From positions 300,219-364,218 of the forward strand of contig NZ_JBMPIT010000006.1 in NCBI RefSeq assembly GCF_049341845.1: a DNA stretch of 64,000 nt. Reading direction: 5' to 3'. Positions within the stretch are counted from its first letter, which is position 1, and each line of letters opens with the position of its first letter. Both the position numbers and the translations under genes were made by a program. The notes under the pieces were generated by a model. That model was not told the origin of the DNA, did no database searches, and saw only the letters and a program-made list of their open reading frames with translations. The stretch is from Curtobacterium guangdongense. Its GTDB lineage: Bacteria; Actinomycetota; Actinomycetes; Actinomycetales; Microbacteriaceae. Shown one piece after another: positions 34,221 to 41,789 of this stretch.

Positions 34221-34340
34221 TGCGCTTGTTCCTCCTGCTGTCGTCGGGGACAACCGCTCCATCGTCCTCGTTGTTCCACCAGGAGTCCAGCCGGACGGCC
34301 CCGGGCCGTTCGCCGCAGGGCCGTCCGACCGTCGTTCGCG

Positions 34341-34553
34341 CTACTCGTTGCCGATGTGCTTGTCGGCGGTGTCGCGCGCGCCGTCGATCTTGTCGTCGTA
34401 CTTGCCGCCGGTGGCCTTCTTGACGGCATCGGCGACACCGTCGAGGACCTTGTCGCTGATCCCTTCGGCTTGCTCGCTCTTCAGGGCGTCCTGGACCTTG
34501 TTGTCCTTGAGGAAGTCCTGCGCCTTCTTCGTGATGTCGTCGAACCCGGCCAT
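34341..34553 (-). CDS. Rv0909/MT0933-type antitoxin-like protein
   Basis: A 70-residue acidic and lysine-rich protein of the MT0933/Rv0909-like family, annotated as an antitoxin in mycobacteria. Typical pieces are DDITKKAQDFLKDN, the KVLDGVADAVKKATGG helix and a HIGNE end. No toxin gene of the Rv0910 type is adjacent, so it may be an orphan with another role, for example stress-related. It stands alone between the ClC channel and sufS genes. Confidence 0.75.
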   Translation of the reverse strand: MAGFDDITKKAQDFLKDNKVQDALKSEQAEGISDKVLDGVADAVKKATGGKYDDKIDGARDTADKHIGNE

Positions 34554-34637
34554 CGTCTGCTCCTGACGTTCGGCGCGGGGCCGTGCGCCCCGCGTGTTGC
34601 CGCCGATGGTAGGCCGATGTCCGCGGGGAGGTACCGG

Positions 34638-35921
34638 TCAGGTCATCTGGGCGCTGCGCCGACGGGCGAGCACGTAGCCGACGGCGACCGACCCCGACAC
34701 TGCGAGCAGGGACGGGATGAGGATGTCGGTGCCCTGCTGGGTGAACTCGACGACGAGCACGAGCGCGGTGAAGGGCGCCCGCATGGTCGTGGCGAGGAAC
34801 GCCGCGGCTCCGATGAACGCGAACGACACCAGGTTCGGGCCGTCCGCCGGCCACATCAGCATCCACGCGCCGCCGAGGAAGCCACCGAACGCGGAGCCGA
34901 TCGCGATGGACGGCGTCAGGGTGCCGCCGACCGCACCGGCGCCGATCGTCGCCGACGTGGTGATCGTGCGGATGAACCCGAGTACGAGGAGCCCGACGAT
35001 CGGGGCCATCCCGAGCATCGTCCCGCTGTTCATGGACGTGTTCATGGCGACGATGCCGAGCGCACGACCGTTGCCGAGGATCTCCGGGAACGGGACGGCG
35101 ATGAGCCCGACCATCGTGAACACGAGCGGCAGCACCACGAGGAGGTGCCAGCCCTTCGGCGCGATGCCCTGCAGTCGGTTCGTGAGCTTCACGAACCCGA
35201 CACCGGCGAACCCGAGCACGGGTCCGACGATCACGGCCCACACGAGCAGCGACGGCGTGAGGTGGGTCGCGGGTACGTGGTACAGGACCTCGTCGGGGAT
35301 CACGACGCGCGCGACGAGGGCGGCGATGGCACTCGTCGCGAAGGCCGGCAGCGCGGTGGCGAAGGTCAGCTCACCGAGCAGGACCTCCACCGCGAAGAGC
35401 GCACCGCCGAGTGGGACGTCGTAGACGGCGGCGAGACCGGCCGCAGCTCCGCAGGCGACGAGGATCTTCGTCTCGCGCTTCGTCAGGCCGGCCCTGGCGG
35501 TGATGAGCTGGGACAGCCACGCGCCGATCTCGCGCGGTGCCACCTCCTTGCCGATGGAGGCACCCAGTCCGACGGCGAGGATCTGGATCCCGGCGTTCCC
35601 GATCGTGGCGAGGGTCGGCATCCGCTTGCCCCCGATCGCGGCGGGGACCGACACGATCGGTCGACCCCAGCGCCGGATCGCCCACCAGGCGACGCCCGTC
35701 AGCACACCGGCGGCGACGAGCGCCAGGAAGCGGTTCAGACCAGACGGAGCGTCGGCAGCCTCGAGGTGCCCGCCGAACGGGTACCCGAACGCGACGAACT
35801 GGATGAGCTGCAGGGCGAGCCAGACCGCGATGCCGGCGATCCCGCCCGCGACGCCGACGAGCCCGGTGACGACGACGAGTTTGATCACCCACGCGGGTGT
35901 CGTGTGGGCGGTGTGCGACAT
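34638..35921 (-). CDS. ClC-family chloride channel/transporter
   Basis: A 427-residue membrane protein with ten or more helices, of the ClC family. Family segments are the GASIGKEVAPREIGAW region (equivalent to GREGPxV, with the gating glutamate retained), YDVPLGGALFAVEV, GxFxP-like AVGGTLTPSIAIGSAFGGFLGG and the MRAPFTALVLVVE end. It exchanges or conducts chloride or fluoride. The GKEVAP form departs from the classical GREGP filter, so anion selectivity is uncertain. The ATG at 35921 (MSHTAHTT) fits the family start. Confidence 0.88.
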   Translation of the reverse strand: MSHTAHTTPAWVIKLVVVTGLVGVAGGIAGIAVWLALQLIQFVAFGYPFGGHLEAADAPSGLNRFLALVAAGVLTGVAWWAIRRWGRPIVSVPAAIGGKRMPTLATIGNAGIQILAVGLGASIGKEVAPREIGAWLSQLITARAGLTKRETKILVACGAAAGLAAVYDVPLGGALFAVEVLLGELTFATALPAFATSAIAALVARVVIPDEVLYHVPATHLTPSLLVWAVIVGPVLGFAGVGFVKLTNRLQGIAPKGWHLLVVLPLVFTMVGLIAVPFPEILGNGRALGIVAMNTSMNSGTMLGMAPIVGLLVLGFIRTITTSATIGAGAVGGTLTPSIAIGSAFGGFLGGAWMLMWPADGPNLVSFAFIGAAAFLATTMRAPFTALVLVVEFTQQGTDILIPSLLAVSGSVAVGYVLARRRSAQMT

Positions 35922-35976
35922 GTCGGAAACCCTATCGGCCACCCGGACCGGCCCTCGGCCACGCTACGGTGACCGG

Positions 35977-36387
35977 GTGTTCCCCCGCATCGACGTCCCC
36001 GGCCACGGCGAGCTCCGCGGCCTCGAGCTCGGCGACCCCGGGCCACTCCGCCAGCGGCTGACGTCACTGGTCGCCGACGGCTCCAAGACCGCCACTGCCG
36101 GACGGCTCTCCGAGTACGACGACGAGGGCGAGGAGCTCGAGCACGTCGGCGAGCGGCTGGTCCTGCTCGACGACGACGACCGCCCGGCGGGGACGGTCGT
36201 CGTCACGGCGGTCGAGATCGTGCCCTTCACCGAGGTGCCGTGGGCGTTCGCGGACGCCGAGGGCGAGGGCTTCACCGACATCGACGACTGGCGGGCGCAG
36301 CACCGTCGCTTCTGGTTGCGGACCGAGGGCGTGGTCGTGCCCGACGACGAGCCGATCGTGCTGATCTGGCTCCGCTACGAGCCGTGA
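35977..36387 (+). CDS. ASCH-domain protein
   Basis: A 136-residue protein of the ASCH (PUA-like) superfamily. LVADGSKTATAGRL, the RLVLLDDDDRPAGTVVVTAVEIVPFTEV strand pair and the C-terminal WRAQHRRFW are characteristic. ASCH proteins are thought to bind RNA or nucleoside derivatives, and some are amidohydrolases acting on N4-acetylcytidine. The start is the GTG at 35977. It converges on the TFIIB-zinc-finger gene, only 4 nt apart. Confidence 0.86.
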   Translation: MFPRIDVPGHGELRGLELGDPGPLRQRLTSLVADGSKTATAGRLSEYDDEGEELEHVGERLVLLDDDDRPAGTVVVTAVEIVPFTEVPWAFADAEGEGFTDIDDWRAQHRRFWLRTEGVVVPDDEPIVLIWLRYEP

Positions 36388-36391
36388 CCGC

Positions 36392-36796
36392 TCAGTCGAA
36401 GAGCTCGCTGAGCCAGTTCCCGCGGCGCTTCTTGCCGTACTGCTGCCCGTAGCCCGGCTGCTGCCCGTACCCGGGCTGCCCGTACTGGCCGTAGCCACCT
36501 CGGCGGCCCTTGTCCCACGACCCGGGCGACCCAGGCGAACCCGGCGACGCGTACCCGTTCCGCGGCACCGCCATCCCCGGCGCGTACCCGGGGACGGAAC
36601 CGTACGCGGGGGCGGCCGGCACGCCGGGGACCGCCTGCGGTCCAGGAGCTGCTGACGACCCAGGCGCGGCCCGGTCGATGATCTTGTCGAGCTCGCCGCG
36701 GTCGAGCCACACGCCACGGCATTCCGGGCAGTAGTCGATCTCGATGCCGGACCGCTCCGACATCACGAGGGTGGACTGGTCGTTGGGACACTGCAT
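36392..36796 (-). CDS. TFIIB-type zinc ribbon protein with Gly-Tyr-Gln tail
   Basis: A 134-residue protein with an N-terminal zinc-ribbon-like segment: MQCPND, then DYCPECRGVWLDRGELDKII near residues 22-40. Only one cysteine is present in the first half (C3, then Asn-Asp), so the ribbon has three cysteines. A low-complexity Pro/Gly region follows, ending in repeated GYGQQPGYGQQYG. The zf-TFIIB family has no defined biochemical role. The upstream neighbour is the divergent ROK regulator. Confidence 0.82.
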   Translation of the reverse strand: MQCPNDQSTLVMSERSGIEIDYCPECRGVWLDRGELDKIIDRAAPGSSAAPGPQAVPGVPAAPAYGSVPGYAPGMAVPRNGYASPGSPGSPGSWDKGRRGGYGQYGQPGYGQQPGYGQQYGKKRRGNWLSELFD

Positions 36797-36912
36797 GCGT
36801 CCGATCCTGTCGGCCCCGCGTGTGCCACCGGTGCCAAGGCGCTGGAGGACCACTGTGGATCACCGGAGTGTCCGCCGTCCGACACCCGTCGCCCGCGCCC
36901 TAGGCTGACGAC

Positions 36913-38079
36913 GTGACCGAGACCCGAGGCACAGCGGAGCACGGCTGGGAGCCGCTCGTCGGCAGCGCGCAGTCCGTCGTCCTCGAGGTGCTCCGGGCCG
37001 GCCCACGCCCACGCACCGAACTCGCCGAACGCCTCGGCCTGTCCGGCCCGAGCCTGTCGCGCATCACGAGACCGCTGCTCGAGGCGGGGATCCTCGTCGA
37101 GCGCGACGGGGTGCAGCAGACCACGACCGGGCGCCCGTCGATCCCGCTCGACATCGACGCGGACGCGCACCACTTCATCGGTGTGAAGCTCACCGGGGAC
37201 AGCCTGTTCGCTGTCTCGACAGACCATCGTGGCCGGGTGCTGACGGAGCGCGAGGAAGCACTGACCGACACGGCCGTGCCTGCCGTGGTCGCCCGGATCG
37301 CCGAGGTCGTCGCCGCGATCACCGCCGAGGACGACCGTGTCCGCGGGGTCTGTGTCGCCCTGGGCGGCGCGACGATCGACCGGCGCGAGGTCCGGCGCGC
37401 ACCGTTCCTCGGCTGGGAGGACGTCCCGCTCAGCTCGCTGCTCGGCGCGGCGACCGGCCTGCCGTGCTCCGTCGAGAACGACGTCCGGGCACTCACGCAC
37501 GCCGAGCACTGGTTCGGCGAGGGCCGCGACCACCGCTCGTTCGCGCTCCTGACGATCGGCGCCGGCATCGGGCTCGGCCTGGTCGTCGCCGGCACGGTAC
37601 TGTCAGGCGCTCACTCGACCGCCGGCAGCATCGGGCACCAGCGGCTCGGTGGCGCGGTGAGCACGTCTGACCTCCGGTGCGAGTTCGGCCACCGCGGGTG
37701 CGCCCGCGCCGTGCTCAGCGCGCGGGCGATCTCCCTCGCGGGCACCGAGGCGCTCGGCCGGCCGGTGTCGGCGGTCGAACTCCTCGACGAGGCCCGCGGC
37801 GGTCACTCCGGTGCGCGTGCCGTCGTCGACACGGCTGCCGAGGCCCTCGGACTCCTCGTCGCGGACGTCGTGAACGTCGTCGATCCCGAGGTCGTCCTGC
37901 TCTCCGGCGAACTCGTCGGGATCGCCGAGGTCGGCCGGGCAGCGCTCGACCGCTCGGTCGACGCCGCTCGGCACTGGTCGACGCCGACCCCGACGGTGAT
38001 CGCGCAGCCGTTCCGGTTCAACGAGTGGGCGCGCGGCGCAGCCGCGGTGGCCATCCAGATGCACGCGCTCGGCGCCTGA
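36913..38079 (+). CDS. ROK-family transcriptional regulator
   Basis: A 388-residue ROK regulator. An N-terminal winged helix (residues ~18-75, ERLGLSGPSLSRITRPLLEAG) precedes an ASKHA sugar-kinase-like domain with GVCVALGGATIDRR, LLTIGAGIGLGLVV and AGSIGHQRLG. The zinc-binding cluster region reads CEFGHRGCARAVLS. It probably senses a sugar and may control the neighbouring ABC transporter and alpha-galactosidase. The GTG at 36913 is the likely start. A double hairpin separates it from the ABC genes. Confidence 0.9.
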   Translation: MTETRGTAEHGWEPLVGSAQSVVLEVLRAGPRPRTELAERLGLSGPSLSRITRPLLEAGILVERDGVQQTTTGRPSIPLDIDADAHHFIGVKLTGDSLFAVSTDHRGRVLTEREEALTDTAVPAVVARIAEVVAAITAEDDRVRGVCVALGGATIDRREVRRAPFLGWEDVPLSSLLGAATGLPCSVENDVRALTHAEHWFGEGRDHRSFALLTIGAGIGLGLVVAGTVLSGAHSTAGSIGHQRLGGAVSTSDLRCEFGHRGCARAVLSARAISLAGTEALGRPVSAVELLDEARGGHSGARAVVDTAAEALGLLVADVVNVVDPEVVLLSGELVGIAEVGRAALDRSVDAARHWSTPTPTVIAQPFRFNEWARGAAAVAIQMHALGA

Positions 38080-38118
38080 GAGCGGACCACGCGCGGCTGT
38101 CACGGCGCTCCGCGTCGC

Positions 38119-38179
38119 ATCGAGGGAGCAGAAATCGTCGGGTCGACGGCGCCCGGGCGACGATTTCTGTTCCCTCGAT
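38119..38179. terminator. Long hairpin after the ROK gene
   Basis: Arms 38119-38140 and 38158-38179 pair over 22 nt with one wobble position, closing a 17-nt loop. It is followed by a second hairpin at 38223-38266. Both lie between the convergent ROK and substrate-binding-protein genes. Confidence 0.8.
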
Positions 38180-38222
38180 CGAGACGGGGCGCGAGGACGG
38201 GGCGCGGCGCGGAGACCACGCG

Positions 38223-38266
38223 CGGACGGGAGGCTCGGTGCCGGCTGGCACCGAGCCTTCCGTCCG
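38223..38266. terminator. GACGGGAGGCTCG-family hairpin (variant)
   Basis: Arms 38223-38242 (CGGACGGGAGGCTCGGTGCC) and 38247-38266 pair over 20 nt with one mismatch and a 4-nt loop, GGCT. It is the GGTGCC variant of the dispersed family; the 52564 element is of the same type. Confidence 0.8.
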
Positions 38267-38287
38267 GAACGGAACGCGACCAGCGCG

Positions 38288-39667
38288 TCAGGTGAGCTGC
38301 AGGAGCGTGTTCACCTGGTCGTTCACCGAGGTCAGCGTGCTGACCGGCTTGCCGTTCGCGTAGATGTCGTCGAACGCCGGCTGCACGAGCGCCTGCACGT
38401 CCGCCGGGTTCCGCGTGACGGGGAACAGGAAGGTGGTCTTGTCCTCCACCTGCCGGGTGAACGCCGACACGTCGAGCCCGCGCTTCTCGAACGCGGCGAC
38501 GGCGGCATCGGTGCCCTCCGGACGGGCCGGGAACACGATGCCGGCACGACCGACGATCTGCTGCGCCGTGGAACCGCCGAGGAACGCGACCCACTTCGCC
38601 GCCGCCTCCGGGTTCTTCGCCTGCTTCGTGATCGAGTCGCCGAGCCCGTTGAACATCGAGGCGCGGTGCCCGACCGGCCCGACCGGCGTCGGCGCGATGC
38701 CGATCTCGAGCCCCGGGAGGTTGGCGTACGTGCCGATCATCCACGAGCCGTTGAACGACAGCGCGACCTTCTTCGCACCGAGCTGCACGTCCGGCCCGGT
38801 GGTCGTCGAGAAGACGCCGTACTTCGGCATGTACCCCTTCTCGGCGAGGCCGTAGTACCAGGACATCGTCTTCTGGAAGCCGACGTCGTCGTACCGGAAC
38901 TTGTTCCCCCACGGGTTCTTGTTCGTGTAGAACCAGTCGGTCGACCCGGTGAACGGCGACCACTGCGTCTGCCCGAACCCGTCGCCGCCGCTACCGTTCG
39001 CGCTGATGCCGTAGACCGCGACGTCGTTCTTGTCGAAGCCGGACTCGTCGCCGCGCCTGCCCTTCCCGTCGACGGTCAGGTGGGCGACCATCTTCTCGAA
39101 CGACCCGCCGTCGTCGGGGTTCCACTCGAGCGACGCCAGCTGCTCGGGGGTGACCCCGGCCTTCGCCATCGCCTTCTTGTCGTAGAACATCGCGATGGTG
39201 TCCCAGTCCTTCGGGGACCCGTACCGGTGACCGTCCTGCCCCTTCCAGAGCTCGGCGAGGCCGGACTGGTAGTCGGCGTCCTTGATGGAGGCGGTGGCCT
39301 CGAGCTCGTCGAGCTCGTAGAGCACGTCGAGGTCCGAGTACTGCGGGAACTTCGTCAGGTGGTCGGTGAACACGTCCGGCGCGGTCCCGGCGATGAACCC
39401 GGCGGTGAGCTTCGTCCAGTAGTCGTTCCAGCCGAGCTGCGTGATCTTGATCGTGATGCCGGGGTTCTGCTGCTCGAAGGCCTTCGCGACGGCCTGGTAG
39501 GCGGGCAGCTGGTTCGAGTCCCACAGCCAGTAGGACACGGTGCCGGTCGCGCCGCCGGGCGCTCCGCCCGACGAGCGGCCGGGTGACGAGCACGCGGCGA
39601 GCGCACCGAGGGCGAGGGCTGATGCTCCGCCGGCGAAGAGCGCGCGGCGGGTGATGGAGTTCGTCAT
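38288..39667 (-). CDS. Sugar ABC transporter substrate-binding lipoprotein
   Basis: A 459-residue extracellular solute-binding protein of family 1. The signal region has RR followed by LFAGGASALALG and the lipobox ALAAC with acylated C26, so it is a lipoprotein, possibly Tat-exported. The mature part contains the typical hinge segments, for example SYWLWDSNQLPAYQAVAKAFE and VALSFNGSWMIG. It delivers a carbohydrate to the two permeases encoded upstream. The adjacent GH36 gene suggests an alpha-galactoside such as melibiose or raffinose. Confidence 0.93.
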   Translation of the reverse strand: MTNSITRRALFAGGASALALGALAACSSPGRSSGGAPGGATGTVSYWLWDSNQLPAYQAVAKAFEQQNPGITIKITQLGWNDYWTKLTAGFIAGTAPDVFTDHLTKFPQYSDLDVLYELDELEATASIKDADYQSGLAELWKGQDGHRYGSPKDWDTIAMFYDKKAMAKAGVTPEQLASLEWNPDDGGSFEKMVAHLTVDGKGRRGDESGFDKNDVAVYGISANGSGGDGFGQTQWSPFTGSTDWFYTNKNPWGNKFRYDDVGFQKTMSWYYGLAEKGYMPKYGVFSTTTGPDVQLGAKKVALSFNGSWMIGTYANLPGLEIGIAPTPVGPVGHRASMFNGLGDSITKQAKNPEAAAKWVAFLGGSTAQQIVGRAGIVFPARPEGTDAAVAAFEKRGLDVSAFTRQVEDKTTFLFPVTRNPADVQALVQPAFDDIYANGKPVSTLTSVNDQVNTLLQLT

Positions 39668-39676
39668 GAGCTGGAC

Positions 39677-40630
39677 CTACTTGATGCCGGAGAAGCCGAT
39701 GGAGTTGACGATGCGCTTGGCGAACAGGCCGAACAGCACGATCATCGGGAGCGCTGCGACGAGGGTCGCGGCCATGAGTCCTGCCCAGTCGGTGCCGGAC
39801 TGCGGCGACTGGGACTTGAAGACGCCGAGCGCCACGGTGAGCACCCGCGAGCTGTCGGTGTACGACACCATGAGCGGCCAGAAGTAGTCGTTCCACGCGG
39901 TGATGTACGTCAGGACGGCGAGCGTCGCGATCGGTGCGCCGGCCATCGGCAGGATGAGGCGGAAGAACACCCGGACCTTGCCGGCGCCGTCGATGAGGGC
40001 TGCCTCCTCGACCTCGCGGGAGATGCCGAGGAAGAACTGGCGGAGGAAGAACACCGCGAACGGGGTCATCAGCATCGACGGCAGCGAGATCCCGAGCAGG
40101 GTGTCGACGAGGCCGAGCGACTTGATCAGGGCGAAGTTCGGCAGGAGCGTGAAGATCGTCGGGACCATGAGCCCGGCGAGGAACACCGCGAAGACCTTGT
40201 CGCGCCCGGGCCACCGCAGCCGGGCGAAGGCGTAGGCGGCGCCGGCGGAGAAGAACACCTGGCCGACGGTGATCATCGTCGCGGTGATCACCGAGTTGAG
40301 CAGGTACTGCCAGAAGTTGATCGCCGCGCCGGAGCCGCCCTGGGCGAGCGCCTCCTTCGTGGACTGCAGGCCGAACACCCGCTCGAACCCGCCGAGGCTG
40401 AACCCGGTGGGCAGCAGCGAGGTGGGGTCGGCGGAGATGGCACCGTTCGACGACAGCGCCGTGCGGAGGATCCAGTAGAAGGGGAACAGGGTCACGACGA
40501 TCACGGCGATCATCGCGATCCAGGCGAACACGCGGCCGACGGACGGCTTCGGTCGCGGGGGCTTCGCGCCACGCGTGGTGACGGCGCGGGTGGTGGTGGG
40601 CTCGGCCACCGGAGGCAGGGTGCTGGTCAT
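39677..40630 (-). CDS. Sugar ABC transporter permease, MalG type
   Basis: A 317-residue permease with six transmembrane helices. The EAA loop is visible as EVEEAALIDGAGKVRVFFRLILP, matching the MalG/CUT1 branch. A cytoplasmic N-terminal extension is Thr/Pro/Arg-rich. It follows the MalF-type gene by 26 nt and precedes the substrate-binding protein by 9 nt. The matching ATPase is absent here, so a shared MsmK-type ATPase elsewhere probably drives uptake. Confidence 0.93.
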   Translation of the reverse strand: MTSTLPPVAEPTTTRAVTTRGAKPPRPKPSVGRVFAWIAMIAVIVVTLFPFYWILRTALSSNGAISADPTSLLPTGFSLGGFERVFGLQSTKEALAQGGSGAAINFWQYLLNSVITATMITVGQVFFSAGAAYAFARLRWPGRDKVFAVFLAGLMVPTIFTLLPNFALIKSLGLVDTLLGISLPSMLMTPFAVFFLRQFFLGISREVEEAALIDGAGKVRVFFRLILPMAGAPIATLAVLTYITAWNDYFWPLMVSYTDSSRVLTVALGVFKSQSPQSGTDWAGLMAATLVAALPMIVLFGLFAKRIVNSIGFSGIK

Positions 40631-40656
40631 CGTCGACTCGCTTTCCGTGGTCCGGG

Positions 40657-41628
40657 TCAGTCCAGGTCGCTCTCGCCGGAACGCGAGAGTCGGTACTGGA
40701 TGAAGGTGATGATGCTGAGGACGACGAGGAGGGCCACCGAGACGGCGGACGCGTAGCCGAACTGGAACCGGCCGAAGGCCAGGTTGTAGATGTAGTTCTG
40801 CACGACGTTCGTGGCGTTCGCCGGGCCGCCCTGGGTCGTCACCGCGACGGTGTCGAACACCTGGAACGAGCCGATGATCGTGATGATGAGCACGAGCGAC
40901 AGGATCGGGCGGAGGAGCGGCACGGTGATGCGCCAGAACATCTTCCACTCGCTCGCACCGTCGATGCGGCCCGCTTCGTAGACCTGCTCCGGCAGCGCCT
41001 GGAGGCCCGCGAAGATCAGGAGCGCCGTGTAGCCGACGTTCCGCCAGACGTTGATGAACGCGATCGTCGGGATGCCCCAGAAGTCGCTCTGCAGGAACGG
41101 GATGCGACCGACGCCGAGTGCGGACAGGACCTCGTTGCCGATGCCGAGCTGGGTGTCGAGGATCCAGAGCCAGATGAGCGCAGCGACGACGTTCGACACC
41201 AGGTACGGCGCGAGGACGATGCCGCGGACGAACGTGGACTTCGTCAGGCGGTGCATCATCACGGCGATGAACAGCGCGAGGATCGTCTGGAACCCGATGT
41301 TCAGCAGCACGTACTCGACCGTGACGGCCATCGAGTGCCAGAAGATCGAGTCCTGCACGAGCCGCTCGTAGTTCTGCAGGCCGGTGAACACCGGCGGGGT
41401 GAGCAGGTTGTACGAGGTGAAGCTCAGGTAGATGCCGCGGATCGTCGGCCAGAGCAGGAACACGGCGAACCCGATCGCCGCGGGGGCGATGAAGACGAGG
41501 GCGAGCCAGAGGTCGTTCCTGGGGCGACGTCGGCGCGGTGCTGCGGTCCTGGATCCGGCCGCCTCCGCGGCTCGGGCGGGCCGGCCCCGCCGGACGGCTG
41601 GCGCCGTCAGGGGTGTTTCGGTGGCCAT
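40657..41628 (-). CDS. Sugar ABC transporter permease, MalF type
   Basis: A 323-residue permease with six transmembrane helices and an EAA loop (QVYEAGRIDGASEWKMFWRITVPLLRPIL) of the CUT1 family. The Arg/Ala-rich N-terminus is cytoplasmic. It is the first gene of the MalF-MalG-SBP operon. Its ATG at 41628 lies about 55 nt after a recognisable promoter. The reading frame runs further upstream to 41727, but that extension covers the promoter. Confidence 0.93.
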   Translation of the reverse strand: MATETPLTAPAVRRGRPARAAEAAGSRTAAPRRRRPRNDLWLALVFIAPAAIGFAVFLLWPTIRGIYLSFTSYNLLTPPVFTGLQNYERLVQDSIFWHSMAVTVEYVLLNIGFQTILALFIAVMMHRLTKSTFVRGIVLAPYLVSNVVAALIWLWILDTQLGIGNEVLSALGVGRIPFLQSDFWGIPTIAFINVWRNVGYTALLIFAGLQALPEQVYEAGRIDGASEWKMFWRITVPLLRPILSLVLIITIIGSFQVFDTVAVTTQGGPANATNVVQNYIYNLAFGRFQFGYASAVSVALLVVLSIITFIQYRLSRSGESDLD

Positions 41629-41682
41629 CGTGACTCCTTCGTCAACGCGGTTCCGTCCGGGTGGCAGTCCCGGATCGGATTT

Positions 41683-41712
41683 AGTGTCGCTGCAAAAGAA
41701 AGCGGTTGTCAA
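41683..41712 (-). promoter_or_regulatory. Promoter of the sugar ABC operon
   Basis: On the minus strand, TTGACA (41712-41707) is followed after 18 nt by GACACT (41688-41683), a plausible sigma-70 promoter. The spacer is A/T-rich on one strand (GCAAAAGAAAGC), unlike its surroundings, and may include a regulator site. The GACGGGAGG hairpin just upstream insulates it from the alpha-galactosidase gene. Confidence 0.55.
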
Positions 41713-41728
41713 GGGCCTTGTGCGCACA

Positions 41729-41778
41729 TGACGGACGGGAGGCTCGTGGTGACGTCACCACGAGCCTCCCGTCCGTCA
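41729..41778. terminator. GACGGGAGGCTCG-family hairpin, perfect 50-nt palindrome
   Basis: Positions 41729-41753 and 41754-41778 are exact reverse complements, so the whole 50 nt is palindromic with a GACGTC centre and no fixed loop. It follows the alpha-galactosidase stop (41790) on the minus strand and precedes the ABC promoter. Confidence 0.85.
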
Positions 41779-41789
41779 GCAACGCGCGA

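Noticed and set aside
36392..36796. Four-cysteine zinc ribbon
   Set aside because: Only three cysteines are present in the ribbon segment; the fourth position is Asp in CPND, so full zinc-ribbon chemistry is not claimed.
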